A stretch of 64,000 nucleotides of DNA from Prinia subflava (Eukaryota > Chordata > Aves > Passeriformes > Cisticolidae), in NCBI RefSeq assembly GCF_021018805.1, contig NC_086247.1:138053602-138117601 (forward strand), written 5' to 3'. The translations under genes were made by a program, and so were the position numbers. This document shows positions 52,901-58,475 of the stretch, piece by piece; positions within the stretch are counted from its first letter, which is position 1; the number at the start of each line of letters is the position of its first letter. Below the pieces are notes generated by a model. It was not told the DNA's origin and made no database searches. It saw only the letters and a program-made list of their open reading frames with translations.

Positions 52901-55641
52901 CAACTCAAGTGTCTAATTCCAAACTAACTCTTGCTAATGCTCTCATTCAGAAAATGTTCTCTAGACAAGACAATTTAGCACATGATAAACTAGATAAATC
53001 ACAGGGGAACTGGTGCTGCAGCTTGATCAGTTAAGCACACTTTAAAAAGTATGTTTGCTAGAGCACTATATGCCAACACAGCAATTCTGAATATTAGCTT
53101 AAACAAGGCCAGGCAGATTTTATAAGAGTTAATTGGTTTTGCAATATATGTGTATGTAATGAGCTTTTTGAAGCTCTCCTCTCCTCAGAAAATAAAGCAA
53201 AACTATTTCCTTTTATATTTGACTTCATTTAGGCAAACTTGGAAACACAGCTTTTCTCTGCATTTCATAGTTCTAGAGCAGAGATGATTTTCCCTCAAGT
53301 ACAAATGCTCTGCAGGTCAATGCTATTAACTTGTTTAAATTCTAGTTTTAGAAAGTAGAATGTACTAAAACAGCTCTTCTGCAAGGCAGGATGATATGAA
53401 ATTCCTAAACCATTAAAAAGGTATGATGTACACTCTTCTACATAAATTTCTTTACACAGCCAGGGAAAAATAAGTGTATTATTTACATGAAAATTGAAGA
53501 ACAGGATAAATTCTGTTTATTTGCTCTTATTTAATAAGTGTAACTTATTAAGTGTAACTTAAAAACTTACAATATATTCATAAGGGCAGAAAACTAGTAA
53601 ATAAAGGTGTGTTATTATCAATAGTAACATTATTCTATATTAACATTTAGGATTAGATCTGAAAAAATGGCAAAATGTTACCATATTTTACCTTTCATGA
53701 TCATCAAATGAAGCCAAATCACTGCAAATAAATTAAACCAATGTCTAAAAACATTCATATGTTGTCCTATTTATGAAGTATAAATACATAGGTATAACAT
53801 TAAGAAAATAATTTGCCTATGAAATAAATAAAAAATTTGAAACTTAATACCCTTTCGAACAGAACAACACACAAATCTAATTCCAATACTGTTAATATAA
53901 GCTACTGTATTTATGTGCACATGTTGGAATGCTCTGTTCTTTCAAAACTATCAAATATTTGTATCTCAAAAAAATAAATATCAGCTCTATAGAAGTGGAG
54001 GATAAGGAAATTTTGCTGTTAATTACTTCCTTCTTGCAATAATTAAAATTGCATATAAATAACCACAATGAAACTCTTGTCAGGTTTTGAAATGTAAGGA
54101 ATTTTACCACCAAGTTATCTGTTAAAAGCACACTAGAAATCTAAAAAAAAAAAAATTATCTGGAACAATGAAGCAACTAAAATGGTATTGGTACTGTGTG
54201 ATTCTAGCTAGTATAGAGCTCTAAATAAAAGCCAAATCACTTGCATTTTACAGTATCTGAAACAAGAAAAAGTGTGTAAGCTGGGTACTTAACTCTCAGC
54301 TCTGATATTAAAATCAGGCAGTTCTCATAAAAAAGTTAGTCAATTATTTATGTTTGGGTTACAAAGAATGAAAATAAAAATTTAAGCGGTTTTCATCGCA
54401 GAAAAATATTGTAATAAAAAGCTGAGCTTTTCCATTCAGATATCATATTTTCCTGCTTTAACATTTCCACTGCTCCATAAAGAACAAGACCAGTAGACAG
54501 ACAAAACATTTCATGCAAAATTAGAAGCTGACCTCACATGCTGGATGAAACTCCACCAAAAGTATGATAGAACAACACATGAAATGGTGTACTACTTGCT
54601 ATTTACAAAAGAAGCATATTTTTTAGAATCTGAAACAAATAATAACTTAAAAAAGCACTCCAGTCTTTAAAATTGTTCATTTGATCACGGATTTATCTTT
54701 GGTAAAGAACATAAACGCTTAGTCAGGTTTACAAGGTAATTCTTACCAATGGACATTTGCACAAAGAAGTACACCAACTATCAATAAATACATACCTGTT
54801 TAGCCATGTTTTCTACAAATATAGGTGATCTCTCCCTTAAAATGTGACTATGTCTTTATATAGATCACTTTTTCTTTCAAGTCAGTATCTTTACCCTTTA
54901 GCTGACCCTTGAAAAAAAGAATACATTTAAAATTGTTAATAGTTATGCCTTACACAGGTAATTTAACCTGCCTCATGAAACAGTGCAAAAGAGCACCAAG
55001 GTCATTCTGTAATGAACTAGATAAAGACGTCTTATGCTTTGTAAAGACGCATGGACCATCTCCATGGACCCCAAAAGATGATCAAGATCTTACACAATTC
55101 TGCAGGCAATAACCATCAGTTAATTGTACCCTGCGTAGTTCCACTGAAAAGCATTTATGGCTTATGGCAAACAATCAAGTAAATATGAGCTTCCCGTGCA
55201 GTATGGCAGATGTCAAAAAGGCACAGTTAATAGCGTGACCCGGCTGCCGGAGCAGAAACCAGGTGCAAACACTGATTATTTCATCTCAATTCTCGCTGCT
55301 ATTAGAAACTCTGGCAGCCGACAGCAGGAGGCCTCTGTTGAGGCTGTAGCAAAAGGCTCCTCCTGTTAGAAGCTGCTGTGCAGGCGGACAGACACGGCGC
55401 CCACGGCCCCGGCGCTCTCCCCGAATGGCGGACAGGGGGCTCCGCCGGCCCGCGCCGCGCCCCGCCAGGGCAGGCCGAGGGCGCCGGGCCCGGGGCGGCC
55501 TCGGCCGTGTGGGGAGCGCGGGGACAGAGCCGGGAGCCGAGGGCGCGGAGCGGGGACACGGCGGAGCCCGGGGGTGGCCCGCAGCCCGCCCGGTGTTCGG
55601 CCCTCACCTCGCCCCGGGCCGGCCGCGCCGCGCCCCGCCAT
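10731..55641 (-). CDS. ODAD2: ODAD2 (ARMC4) gene, partial, multi-exon
   Basis: Outer dynein arm docking complex subunit 2, an armadillo-repeat protein that helps fix outer dynein arms to doublet microtubules of motile cilia; loss in humans causes primary ciliary dyskinesia. Thirteen exons are placed at 53692-53721, 51792-51989, 50243-50365, 49897-50038, 37979-38125, 37489-37698, 37102-37326, 34720-34830, 34085-34239, 30499-30741, 22813-22927, 11535-11723 and 10731-10952. All phases join without a stop, giving about 703 codons. From 49.9 kb downward the translation follows human ODAD2 residue by residue with roughly two thirds or more identity (recalled, not aligned). The first exons and the last exon are uncertain or outside. 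All donors and acceptors are GT-AG except the donor after 51792. The right-hand limit given here is the candidate ATG in the CpG island. Confidence 0.95.
10953..11534 (-). other. ODAD2 intron
   Basis: A 582-bp AT-rich intron between two repeat exons. Nothing else seen. Confidence 0.9.
11535..11723 (-). CDS. ODAD2: ODAD2 exon, armadillo repeat
   Basis: A 63-codon exon, phase 0 to 0, with a TTTAG acceptor and an ACA|GTAAGT donor. It begins [20 protein letters not shown] and ends PLLSKLANT. It contains a typical armadillo helix pair and the stretch [12 protein letters not shown]. It is nearly identical to the corresponding human segment and sits only 582 bp from the next exon. Confidence 0.96.
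12435..12920 (+). mobile_element. Ancient CR1 relic in ODAD2 intron
   Basis: A plus-oriented, strongly diverged CR1 remnant. Landmarks are GGTTTAGAGAACA, AACAAACTAGGACACTCAAG, GAGAACTGGGATCATCAGAT, GGAATTAGTAGGTGGCAAGT and AATCCATTAAGGGTTATTCA, in the order of the old sauropsid CR1 3' region. Borders are approximate. It lies antisense to ODAD2, about 700 bp from the exon at 11535. Confidence 0.6.
13425..13440. repeat. Poly-T run
   Basis: Sixteen consecutive T, possibly the reverse complement of an old retrocopy tail. Confidence 0.9.
14621..14686. repeat. Short tandem-like repeat
   Basis: AATGAAAGAAAAATC occurs twice about 26 bp apart, with a degraded third copy (AAATGAAAGATTTC) just upstream. 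Confidence 0.7.
19554..19584. repeat. TTTGG / poly-T simple repeat
   Basis: Repeated TTTGGT units pass into a T-run. Confidence 0.85.
19731..19746. repeat. CT microsatellite
   Basis: ACTCTCTCTCTCTCTC, about seven CT units. Confidence 0.9.
21757..21798. repeat. ATATATCC-type repeat
   Basis: Three approximate copies of a CCATATATCT unit. Confidence 0.8.
22674..22783. repeat. TA/TATG microsatellite
   Basis: About 110 bp of (TA)n with interspersed TG and ATG steps. It begins about 30 bp inside the intron from the donor of ODAD2 exon 22813-22927. Confidence 0.95.
22813..22927 (-). CDS. ODAD2: ODAD2 exon, armadillo repeat
   Basis: A 115-nt exon entered in phase 2 and left in phase 0, with an AATAG acceptor and an AAG|GTAAGA donor. 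It encodes [15 protein letters not shown], then [15 protein letters not shown], and ends ENAK. The motif [10 protein letters not shown] is diagnostic for this family. A long TA-rich microsatellite begins about 30 bp into the following intron. Confidence 0.96.
26469..26514. repeat. Imperfect inverted repeat (hairpin)
   Basis: Arms of about 20 bp, GTTCTATGTACACCACACAT and TGTGTATGGTGTACACAGAA, can pair around a few bases. It could be a small palindromic element or chance. Confidence 0.7.
28830..28850. repeat. G-run
   Basis: An uninterrupted run of ten G beside two further G-tracts within about 35 bp. It has quadruplex potential on the plus strand and is prone to sequencing error. Confidence 0.8.
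30499..30741 (-). CDS. ODAD2: ODAD2 exon, two armadillo repeats
   Basis: An 81-codon exon, phase 2 to 2, with a TTTTAG acceptor and a GC|GTAAGT donor. It encodes [45 protein letters not shown] and [14 protein letters not shown]. It is the longest exon of the repeat domain placed here. The Cys-Cys pair in GECCQE and the Gly-Gly turn are conserved with human. Confidence 0.97.
31511..31568. repeat. T/G-rich simple repeat
   Basis: GGTTTT, GGGGGG and TTTG units, including TTTGTTTGCTTGTTTG. Confidence 0.85.
32921..32940. repeat. GTTTA pentanucleotide repeat
   Basis: Four perfect GTTTA copies. Confidence 0.95.
34085..34239 (-). CDS. ODAD2: ODAD2 exon, armadillo repeat
   Basis: A 155-nt exon, phase 0 to 2, with a TATAG acceptor and a weaker AA|GTAACA donor. 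It encodes [17 protein letters not shown], a helix with [19 protein letters not shown], then [12 protein letters not shown]. The next exon completes a Lys codon and continues FQEYKTVE, as in human. The spacer to the neighbouring exon at 34720 is only 480 bp. Confidence 0.95.
34240..34719 (-). other. ODAD2 intron
   Basis: A 480-bp AT-rich intron. Nothing else seen. Confidence 0.9.
34720..34830 (-). CDS. ODAD2: ODAD2 exon, armadillo repeat
   Basis: A 37-codon exon, phase 0 to 0, with a TTTTAG acceptor and an AAG|GTAATT donor. It encodes [20 protein letters not shown] and then [15 protein letters not shown]. It joins directly to CAEDEE in the next exon, matching the human order of ENLVKNL followed by the helix ending in a Cys-Ala-Glu-Asp motif. 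Confidence 0.95.
34831..37101 (-). other. ODAD2 intron (about 2.3 kb)
   Basis: Mostly occupied by the sense CR1 copy. The flanks are unique-looking, with no exon. Confidence 0.9.
35612..36546 (-). mobile_element. CR1 LINE, 3' part, in ODAD2 intron
   Basis: About 935 bp of a 5'-truncated CR1 retrotransposon in the same orientation as ODAD2. The 3' end is at the low coordinate, where the short AGAATCA-type terminal repeats and the GGTTGGAAAAGACC block are seen. Moving right are the usual 3' UTR segments and then remnants of the reverse transcriptase C-terminus ([31 protein letters not shown]). Frames are broken, so it is not active. Beyond about 36546 similarity to CR1 stops. Confidence 0.9.
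37102..37326 (-). CDS. ODAD2: ODAD2 exon, armadillo repeats with a shortened loop
   Basis: A 75-codon exon, phase 0 to 0, with an acceptor after a long T-run and a GAT|GTGAGT donor. It encodes VELLES, a polar loop, then [30 protein letters not shown] and [12 protein letters not shown]. The loop between VELLES and the EVARCG helix is about six residues shorter than the one I recall for human. The helices themselves align well. Confidence 0.96.
37489..37698 (-). CDS. ODAD2: ODAD2 exon, armadillo repeats
   Basis: A 70-codon exon, phase 0 to 0, with a TTTAG acceptor and a TTG|GTAAGC donor. It encodes [46 protein letters not shown] and [10 protein letters not shown]. This is one of the best conserved stretches of the family. 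The intron to the next exon (37102-37326) is only 162 bp. Confidence 0.97.
37979..38125 (-). CDS. ODAD2: ODAD2 exon, first clear armadillo repeat
   Basis: A 49-codon exon, phase 0 to 0, with a TTTTAG acceptor and a CAG|GTAATG donor. It encodes [20 protein letters not shown], then [17 protein letters not shown], and ends EEIKCQ. It starts the armadillo domain and lies left of the largest intron in the window (about 11.8 kb). Confidence 0.97.
40870..41180 (+). mobile_element. Probable ancient CR1 relic
   Basis: A weak match to an old CR1: ATACTGAGAAAGTTGATAAA followed by GAAGGAACTGGCACTGTTTA and CTGAAGAAGACAATAGGAAG, resembling the element's internal 3' block. It is plus oriented, degraded and has uncertain borders. 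Confidence 0.4.
43548..43648. repeat. Imperfect tandem duplication (about 42-bp unit)
   Basis: GAACATGTAGAAATTAGAAG and GAACATATAGAAATTAGAAG head two adjacent units (43548 and 43590), each ending in AATAGGATTGAA. A partial third TAGGATTGAA follows at 43635. Confidence 0.85.
44611..46811 (+). pseudogene. Candidate MSP/ASH-like exons nested in ODAD2 intron
   Basis: Three plus-strand exon-like segments in order. 44611-44649, after a very strong acceptor, encodes [13 protein letters not shown]. 45249-45330, with a textbook acceptor (CCCTCCAG) and donor (AAG|GTGAGT), encodes [20 protein letters not shown] followed by LDILPI. 46769-46811 encodes [13 protein letters not shown] and a stop. The order resembles the second half of a major sperm protein domain: an F-alternating strand, then a PP-x-x-F-I turn, then a KxDxL strand. 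Phases of the first two segments do not join, so this may be a decayed gene or coincidence. An alternative upstream exon at 43139-43251 is phase-compatible with the second segment. Confidence 0.3.
46666..46703. repeat. TTTG simple repeat
   Basis: TTTGTTTG units ending in a CAG. The pyrimidine-rich run mimics a splice acceptor on the plus strand. Confidence 0.85.
48713..49125 (-). mobile_element. CR1 LINE 3' end fragment in ODAD2 intron
   Basis: About 410 bp of CR1 3' UTR in the minus orientation, starting with TGTAGAATCATCCAATCAT and AAGGTTGG. Further in are the GATGGTGACTCCACCAC and CTGGGCAGCCC blocks and the AGCTCCCTCAGCTGCTCCTC block shared with the copy at 35612. No reverse transcriptase sequence remains. 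Confidence 0.9.
49897..50038 (-). CDS. ODAD2: ODAD2 exon, acidic linker into armadillo domain
   Basis: A 142-nt exon, phase 2 to 0, with a TTTTTAG acceptor and an AAA|GTAAGT donor. It encodes [20 protein letters not shown], a phospho-acceptor-like Ser/Glu stretch, then [13 protein letters not shown]. The human protein has a matching acidic stretch followed by EYWQIQKLVKYLK at the same place, which fixes both frame and identity. Confidence 0.93.
50243..50365 (-). CDS. ODAD2: ODAD2 exon, Lys/Ser-rich N-terminal segment
   Basis: A 41-codon exon, phase 2 to 2, with acceptor AAATCCAG|C and donor TG|GTATGG. It encodes a disordered, basic segment with [17 protein letters not shown] and [17 protein letters not shown] chose the inner CAG acceptor, not the AAG 11 nt upstream, because only it restores the frame with the exon at 51792-51989. 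The outer site (exon start 50376) would be phase 0. Confidence 0.8.
50366..51791 (-). other. ODAD2 intron with ATAAGT 5' end
   Basis: A 1.4-kb intron that starts ATAAGT and ends CAG if the phase-consistent boundaries are right. No other feature. Confidence 0.75.
51792..51989 (-). CDS. ODAD2: ODAD2 exon, low-complexity segment, non-canonical donor
   Basis: A 198-nt exon, phase 2 to 2. The single open frame encodes [18 protein letters not shown], a Gly/Lys stretch and [16 protein letters not shown]. The WK motif resembles a Trp-Lys motif in the human N-terminal region. The acceptor used is GAATACAG; a second AG lies 8 nt upstream. At the 3' end the frame and phase require a donor after AG, but the intron begins ATAAGT instead of GTAAGT. 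The next GT, four bases on, would put an in-frame TAA into the exon. The end coordinate therefore rests on phase, not on a GT. Confidence 0.7.
51990..53691 (-). other. ODAD2 intron (about 1.7 kb)
   Basis: AT-rich with an ATT microsatellite. No exon seen. Confidence 0.6.
52751..52773. repeat. ATT microsatellite
   Basis: TATTATTATTATTATTG, six ATT units. Confidence 0.9.
53692..53721 (-). CDS. ODAD2: ODAD2 30-nt microexon (likely)
   Basis: Exactly 30 nt between a good acceptor (TTATTTGCAG) and a good donor (AG|GTAAAA). In phase 2 it reads DLASFDDHE and joins in frame to SFSKEP of the next exon. The other two frames are either stopped or out of phase with that exon. It is supported by splice sites and phase only; I cannot confirm it by homology. 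Confidence 0.55.
54108..54118 (-). CDS. Possible 11-nt ODAD2 microexon (speculative)
   Basis: An 11-nt segment lies between a TTTTAACAG acceptor and a GTAAAA donor. It has the phase (0 to 2) needed to link the candidate ATG exon at 54796-54812 to the 30-nt microexon; direct joining of those two would create a TGA. Such a short exon can arise by chance in AT-rich sequence, so this is only a hypothesis. Confidence 0.15.
54796..54812 (-). CDS. Possible ODAD2 5' exon with start codon (speculative)
   Basis: The segment reads AAAACATGGCTAAACAG between a TTTGTAG acceptor and a strong CAG|GTATGT donor. The ATG at 54807-54805 has a good context (A at -3, G at +4) and gives MAKQ in phase 0. If the CpG-island exon 55608-55641 is spliced in first, the frame runs through this exon (phase 1 to 0), so the true start could be upstream. 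A TATATAAAG-like box lies about 50 bp upstream on the same strand, so a small alternative first exon is also possible. Confidence 0.3.
55608..55641 (-). CDS. Possible ODAD2 exon 1 coding part (CpG island)
   Basis: An ATG at 55641 within GCCATGGCG opens a Gly/Ala/Arg-rich frame. After 11 codons plus one base it reaches a strong donor, GAG|GTGAGG. This phase-1 end fits the candidate exon 54796-54812. It lies directly downstream of the X-box match in the minus-strand sense. It could equally be 5' UTR. Confidence 0.3.
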
Positions 55642-55651
55642 GGCCGGCGGC

Positions 55652-55665
55652 GTTGCCGTGGGGAC
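55652..55665 (+). promoter_or_regulatory. X-box (RFX site) match
   Basis: GTTGCCGTGGGGAC fits the X-box consensus RYYNYY N1-3 RRNRAC at every fixed position, with a 2-nt spacer. X-boxes bind RFX factors, which drive ciliary genes. The site is inside the CpG island, 11 bp upstream of the candidate ATG of the ciliary gene ODAD2. Confidence 0.6.
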
Positions 55666-55893
55666 GGGCCGGCGTTACCGGGACAGCGGGAACGGCCGCG
55701 GCCCCGGCCGGCGTTCCCCGTCGGAAGGGGAGAGACTTTTGAACTCGTAAAGCAGGCTGTGTGCTCTCCGTGTAGAGTTCAATAACGCAAAAAGAGTTAC
55801 CTGGCGAAAGAGTTACCTTGCCGGAGGTTACAGGATGACCACCGAACGGTTTTTAGCTTGAATTTCAGCCAGTACAGCTCAAACCTTTCCCTG

Positions 55894-55908
55894 GTTGCCA
55901 TCGGTTAC
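55894..55908 (+). promoter_or_regulatory. X-box-like site with one mismatch
   Basis: GTTGCCATCGGTTAC has a perfect left half-site, a 3-nt spacer and one mismatch in the right half. It stands next to several GTTACC half-sites at about 55796-55840. It is weaker than the site inside the island and may be chance. Confidence 0.3.
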
Positions 55909-57579
55909 AGGAAACCAGCTTTAATAATTAAAGGTTAAGCTTGACCACTTTTAGTTCTTGAGGCAGTGTGACAGATCGTGCTTGAAATGCTTATTGTTGA
56001 AGGAAATCTAATGTAGAATTTGCGTTTCTTGAAGGAACTGAAGGAAATAGGTATGGGCAGTTCTGGTTTAGGGCAAATTTGGGAGAAAACCCCCCGAATG
56101 GGGTCCCCGTGGGAAGCAAACCCCAACAGTCCCTTCCCCAGCTGGTGGGGGAAAAAGCTTCCTCGGAGAAAAGTGAAAAAAACCTATTTATTTAACAAAC
56201 ACAGTGCCCACAAGCATAAAGAATGAATAATATGACACAATAAAACCTTTCGTTCTGGAGTGAGTGGAGTGCTAGTGAATAAAGTCCTTTCACGTACTGA
56301 GGACAACACAGCACTGTTCATGGACAAATAGACGGCACCAAATACAGAATGGAAATCTATACTATTCCCCAAATTTTATTATCAATCCATATGTTGTTGA
56401 ATGAGCCATCGCTCTGGATAAATTTTTGTTACAAAGTTCCTACTGAACTCATCATGCGTTGTCTCATCTTTCATACTACTGAGCCAAAAAGAATTATATT
56501 CTCTTGACTTCCCACTAGTAAATTACTCCTCCAGTTCTGTTATTTGTCTCCATCAAAATCCCTATCAGATGATAAAAATTTGGCTTAGATTTGACTTGGG
56601 AAGGAATGGCTACCTGCTGTACACTGACTGGTTAGGAAGCTCTGGTCAGCACTCCAGAATATATGTCCGTGTGAAGGCACAGGAAAATAATCCTTTCAAG
56701 GACAGTCCGGCAGAAGTACCCGGCTTCCCACACCAGCGAGTCAACATAGCCAAGAGTTATTTTACCAACTGAGAAATCAGCCAGGTAAGAAACTTCTAAT
56801 AATGAGGAAGGTCATGGAATGTATGCAGGGTGTATCTCAAAGAATAACAGTATGGGATTAATAGAGTTTTTTTGCAAGGAGATGACTGTCCATATACTTA
56901 CCAAAACTTTCAAGCAGTAACTGTGTATAAGTACATGCAGTCTGCACAGTAATGGTTTAAGAATAGCATTGGCTTTTCTTGTTTTACTTGTTTAACTTAG
57001 AGAAGGTAGAAAATTACTAATTTTATTAGGTGAAACTGAAAGAGAATTTTTTAGTTAAAAGCCTGGTTAAAGACTTAATGCAATCTCTCTGTATGGAATA
57101 CTATGTATGAATGCATTTCCAGAAGGGATTAAACCTCTTCATTTTAATGGAGTAATGATTCTTTAAAAATTGATTTTGAGGGCAGAAGGTGCAAGAAACG
57201 AAACATGAAAGGGAATAAAAGTATCCCTGCCATGGGTGGTGGGGAGTGAAGACAGGGAGTTTTCACACAGAGCTGAGTATTTTAAGCAAGAAGTCGGTGG
57301 AGTAAGAAATAGAATTCCTAAATGAGATCACTCTCTTCCACTGCACTGCAAGAAGAAAAGACATTTCAGTGGTAGAAATAAAGGGGATGGTATGCCCTCA
57401 AAGGCTGTGCATCTCCACTGGCCATAAAAGGAGCTTTGGTAAATACCTCAGGTTTAGCTACCAGTGGAACTTTCTGTGGGAACAGGTAAGTCAGAAAATG
57501 AAAAAGCAGAACAGGTTCTGCAAGCCAGCAGTGAGAAATGCTGCTGAGATCTGGTATTAGAAGCAATGCCTATGGATGC

Positions 57580-58475
57580 TTAAAAGTCAGAGGTTTTCCA
57601 CTTTTTCTTTGTGACTGGCAAATGCACTTTGTAGTGTAGCAGTTCTCCTAGGAAGACTGCTCTAACTCTTCTGAAGTTTTTGTGTATTTTTTTCGTGTAC
57701 AAATGTTGGTTCTTTACATTATTTTCAACAGATACTTTTCCTCCACAGATTTTACACCCATTTTCTGAGTTAGAATACTTTCTCCTAGATTTAACTTTGT
57801 TTGGATAAACCAGTTTGGTTCCTCTAGACTCAAACTGCAAGTTCTTCATTTCTTTTACCATCGTAGTTTCAGTTATTGTCCTGTGTTCCAGTCTGAGCTT
57901 TTTTATTAAAATAGATTCAACACTATTTCTAAAGACCCTTTCACCAAGTTCTGTTACAATGGCATTAATAGTCTTCATCTCTTCTGGAAGCTCCTCAACT
58001 ACTACATTCTAGGATTACATTTGGTTTTCACATTTGGGGATTGTTGTCATTTTGTAATTAAACAAATCAACCAAATTTTAATCCATTGCTTTGTATTTTC
58101 AGCTGATGACATTGCAGCTTTCTGCAGGATTTGAGCATATAATATTGCAGTTTGCCCTCGTAACATCAAATTCCTCTTTGAAAGAAAAGAAGTATTTATA
58201 GCATGTGGTCTCTATATTTTGGTCCCCATCCTCTTCCTCTTTTACAAAGTAGTTTTTGAAACTAAGATTCAATTTGAAACATATTTCACAGAGGGGTGTG
58301 GTCTTGAAATAATTAATTGATATGAACAATTTCTGTTCCTGCTTGTAGTCTCTGTGCTGTGTAGGTTTTTTGTATGTTTCCAGACATGTATCAACTGTAG
58401 CAAGTTGTTACTGCAGGTACTGCATTGGTATTTGAGCTCTGGGTTATTCCCTTGGTTATATTCAGGCATATCTTG
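57580..58475 (-). pseudogene. Unrecognised zinc-finger-like ORF cluster, probably degraded
   Basis: Three minus-strand open segments follow each other in different frames. At 58469-58269 a frame contains KYQCSTCSNNLLQLIHVWKH and a further His, a perfect C-x2-C-x12-H-x4-H finger. At 58329-58099 a frame contains TPLCEICFKLNLSFKNYF and several more Cys. At about 58005-57580 a 141-codon frame contains EELPEEMKTINAIVTELGER and a Cys pair in GCKICGGKV with downstream His residues. Composition looks protein-coding, not random AT-rich. Frame changes and stops between the parts suggest an old retrocopy or dead gene, or separate exons. I do not recognise the parent. Confidence 0.4.

Larger units (their letters stand above)
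53722..55607 (-). other. ODAD2 5' region, intron(s) with unresolved small exons
   Basis: Holds the candidate 11-nt and 17-nt exons. Another splice-bounded 31-nt segment at about 54746-54776 (acceptor TTGATAG, donor GTAAGA) does not fit the phase. No long coding exon is present. Confidence 0.6.
55366..55745. promoter_or_regulatory. CpG island, probable ODAD2 promoter
   Basis: An abrupt block of about 380 bp of very GC-rich, CpG-dense sequence in an otherwise AT-rich window. It contains repeated CGG/CCG runs, several G-runs and an RFX-type X-box. It lies just 5' of all placed ODAD2 exons. Open frames on both strands inside it (about 90-135 codons) are composition artefacts. Divergent transcription to the right is possible. 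Confidence 0.85.

Noticed and set aside
54746..54776. 31-nt splice-bounded segment on the minus strand
   Set aside because: Its intron to the candidate exon at 54796 would be about 19 bp and its phase does not fit the next exon.
55366..55785. Long open frames on both strands in the CpG island (90-135 codons, Ala/Gly/Arg/Pro-rich)
   Set aside because: Typical of GC-rich DNA lacking stop codons; frames overlap on both strands and none has recognisable domains.
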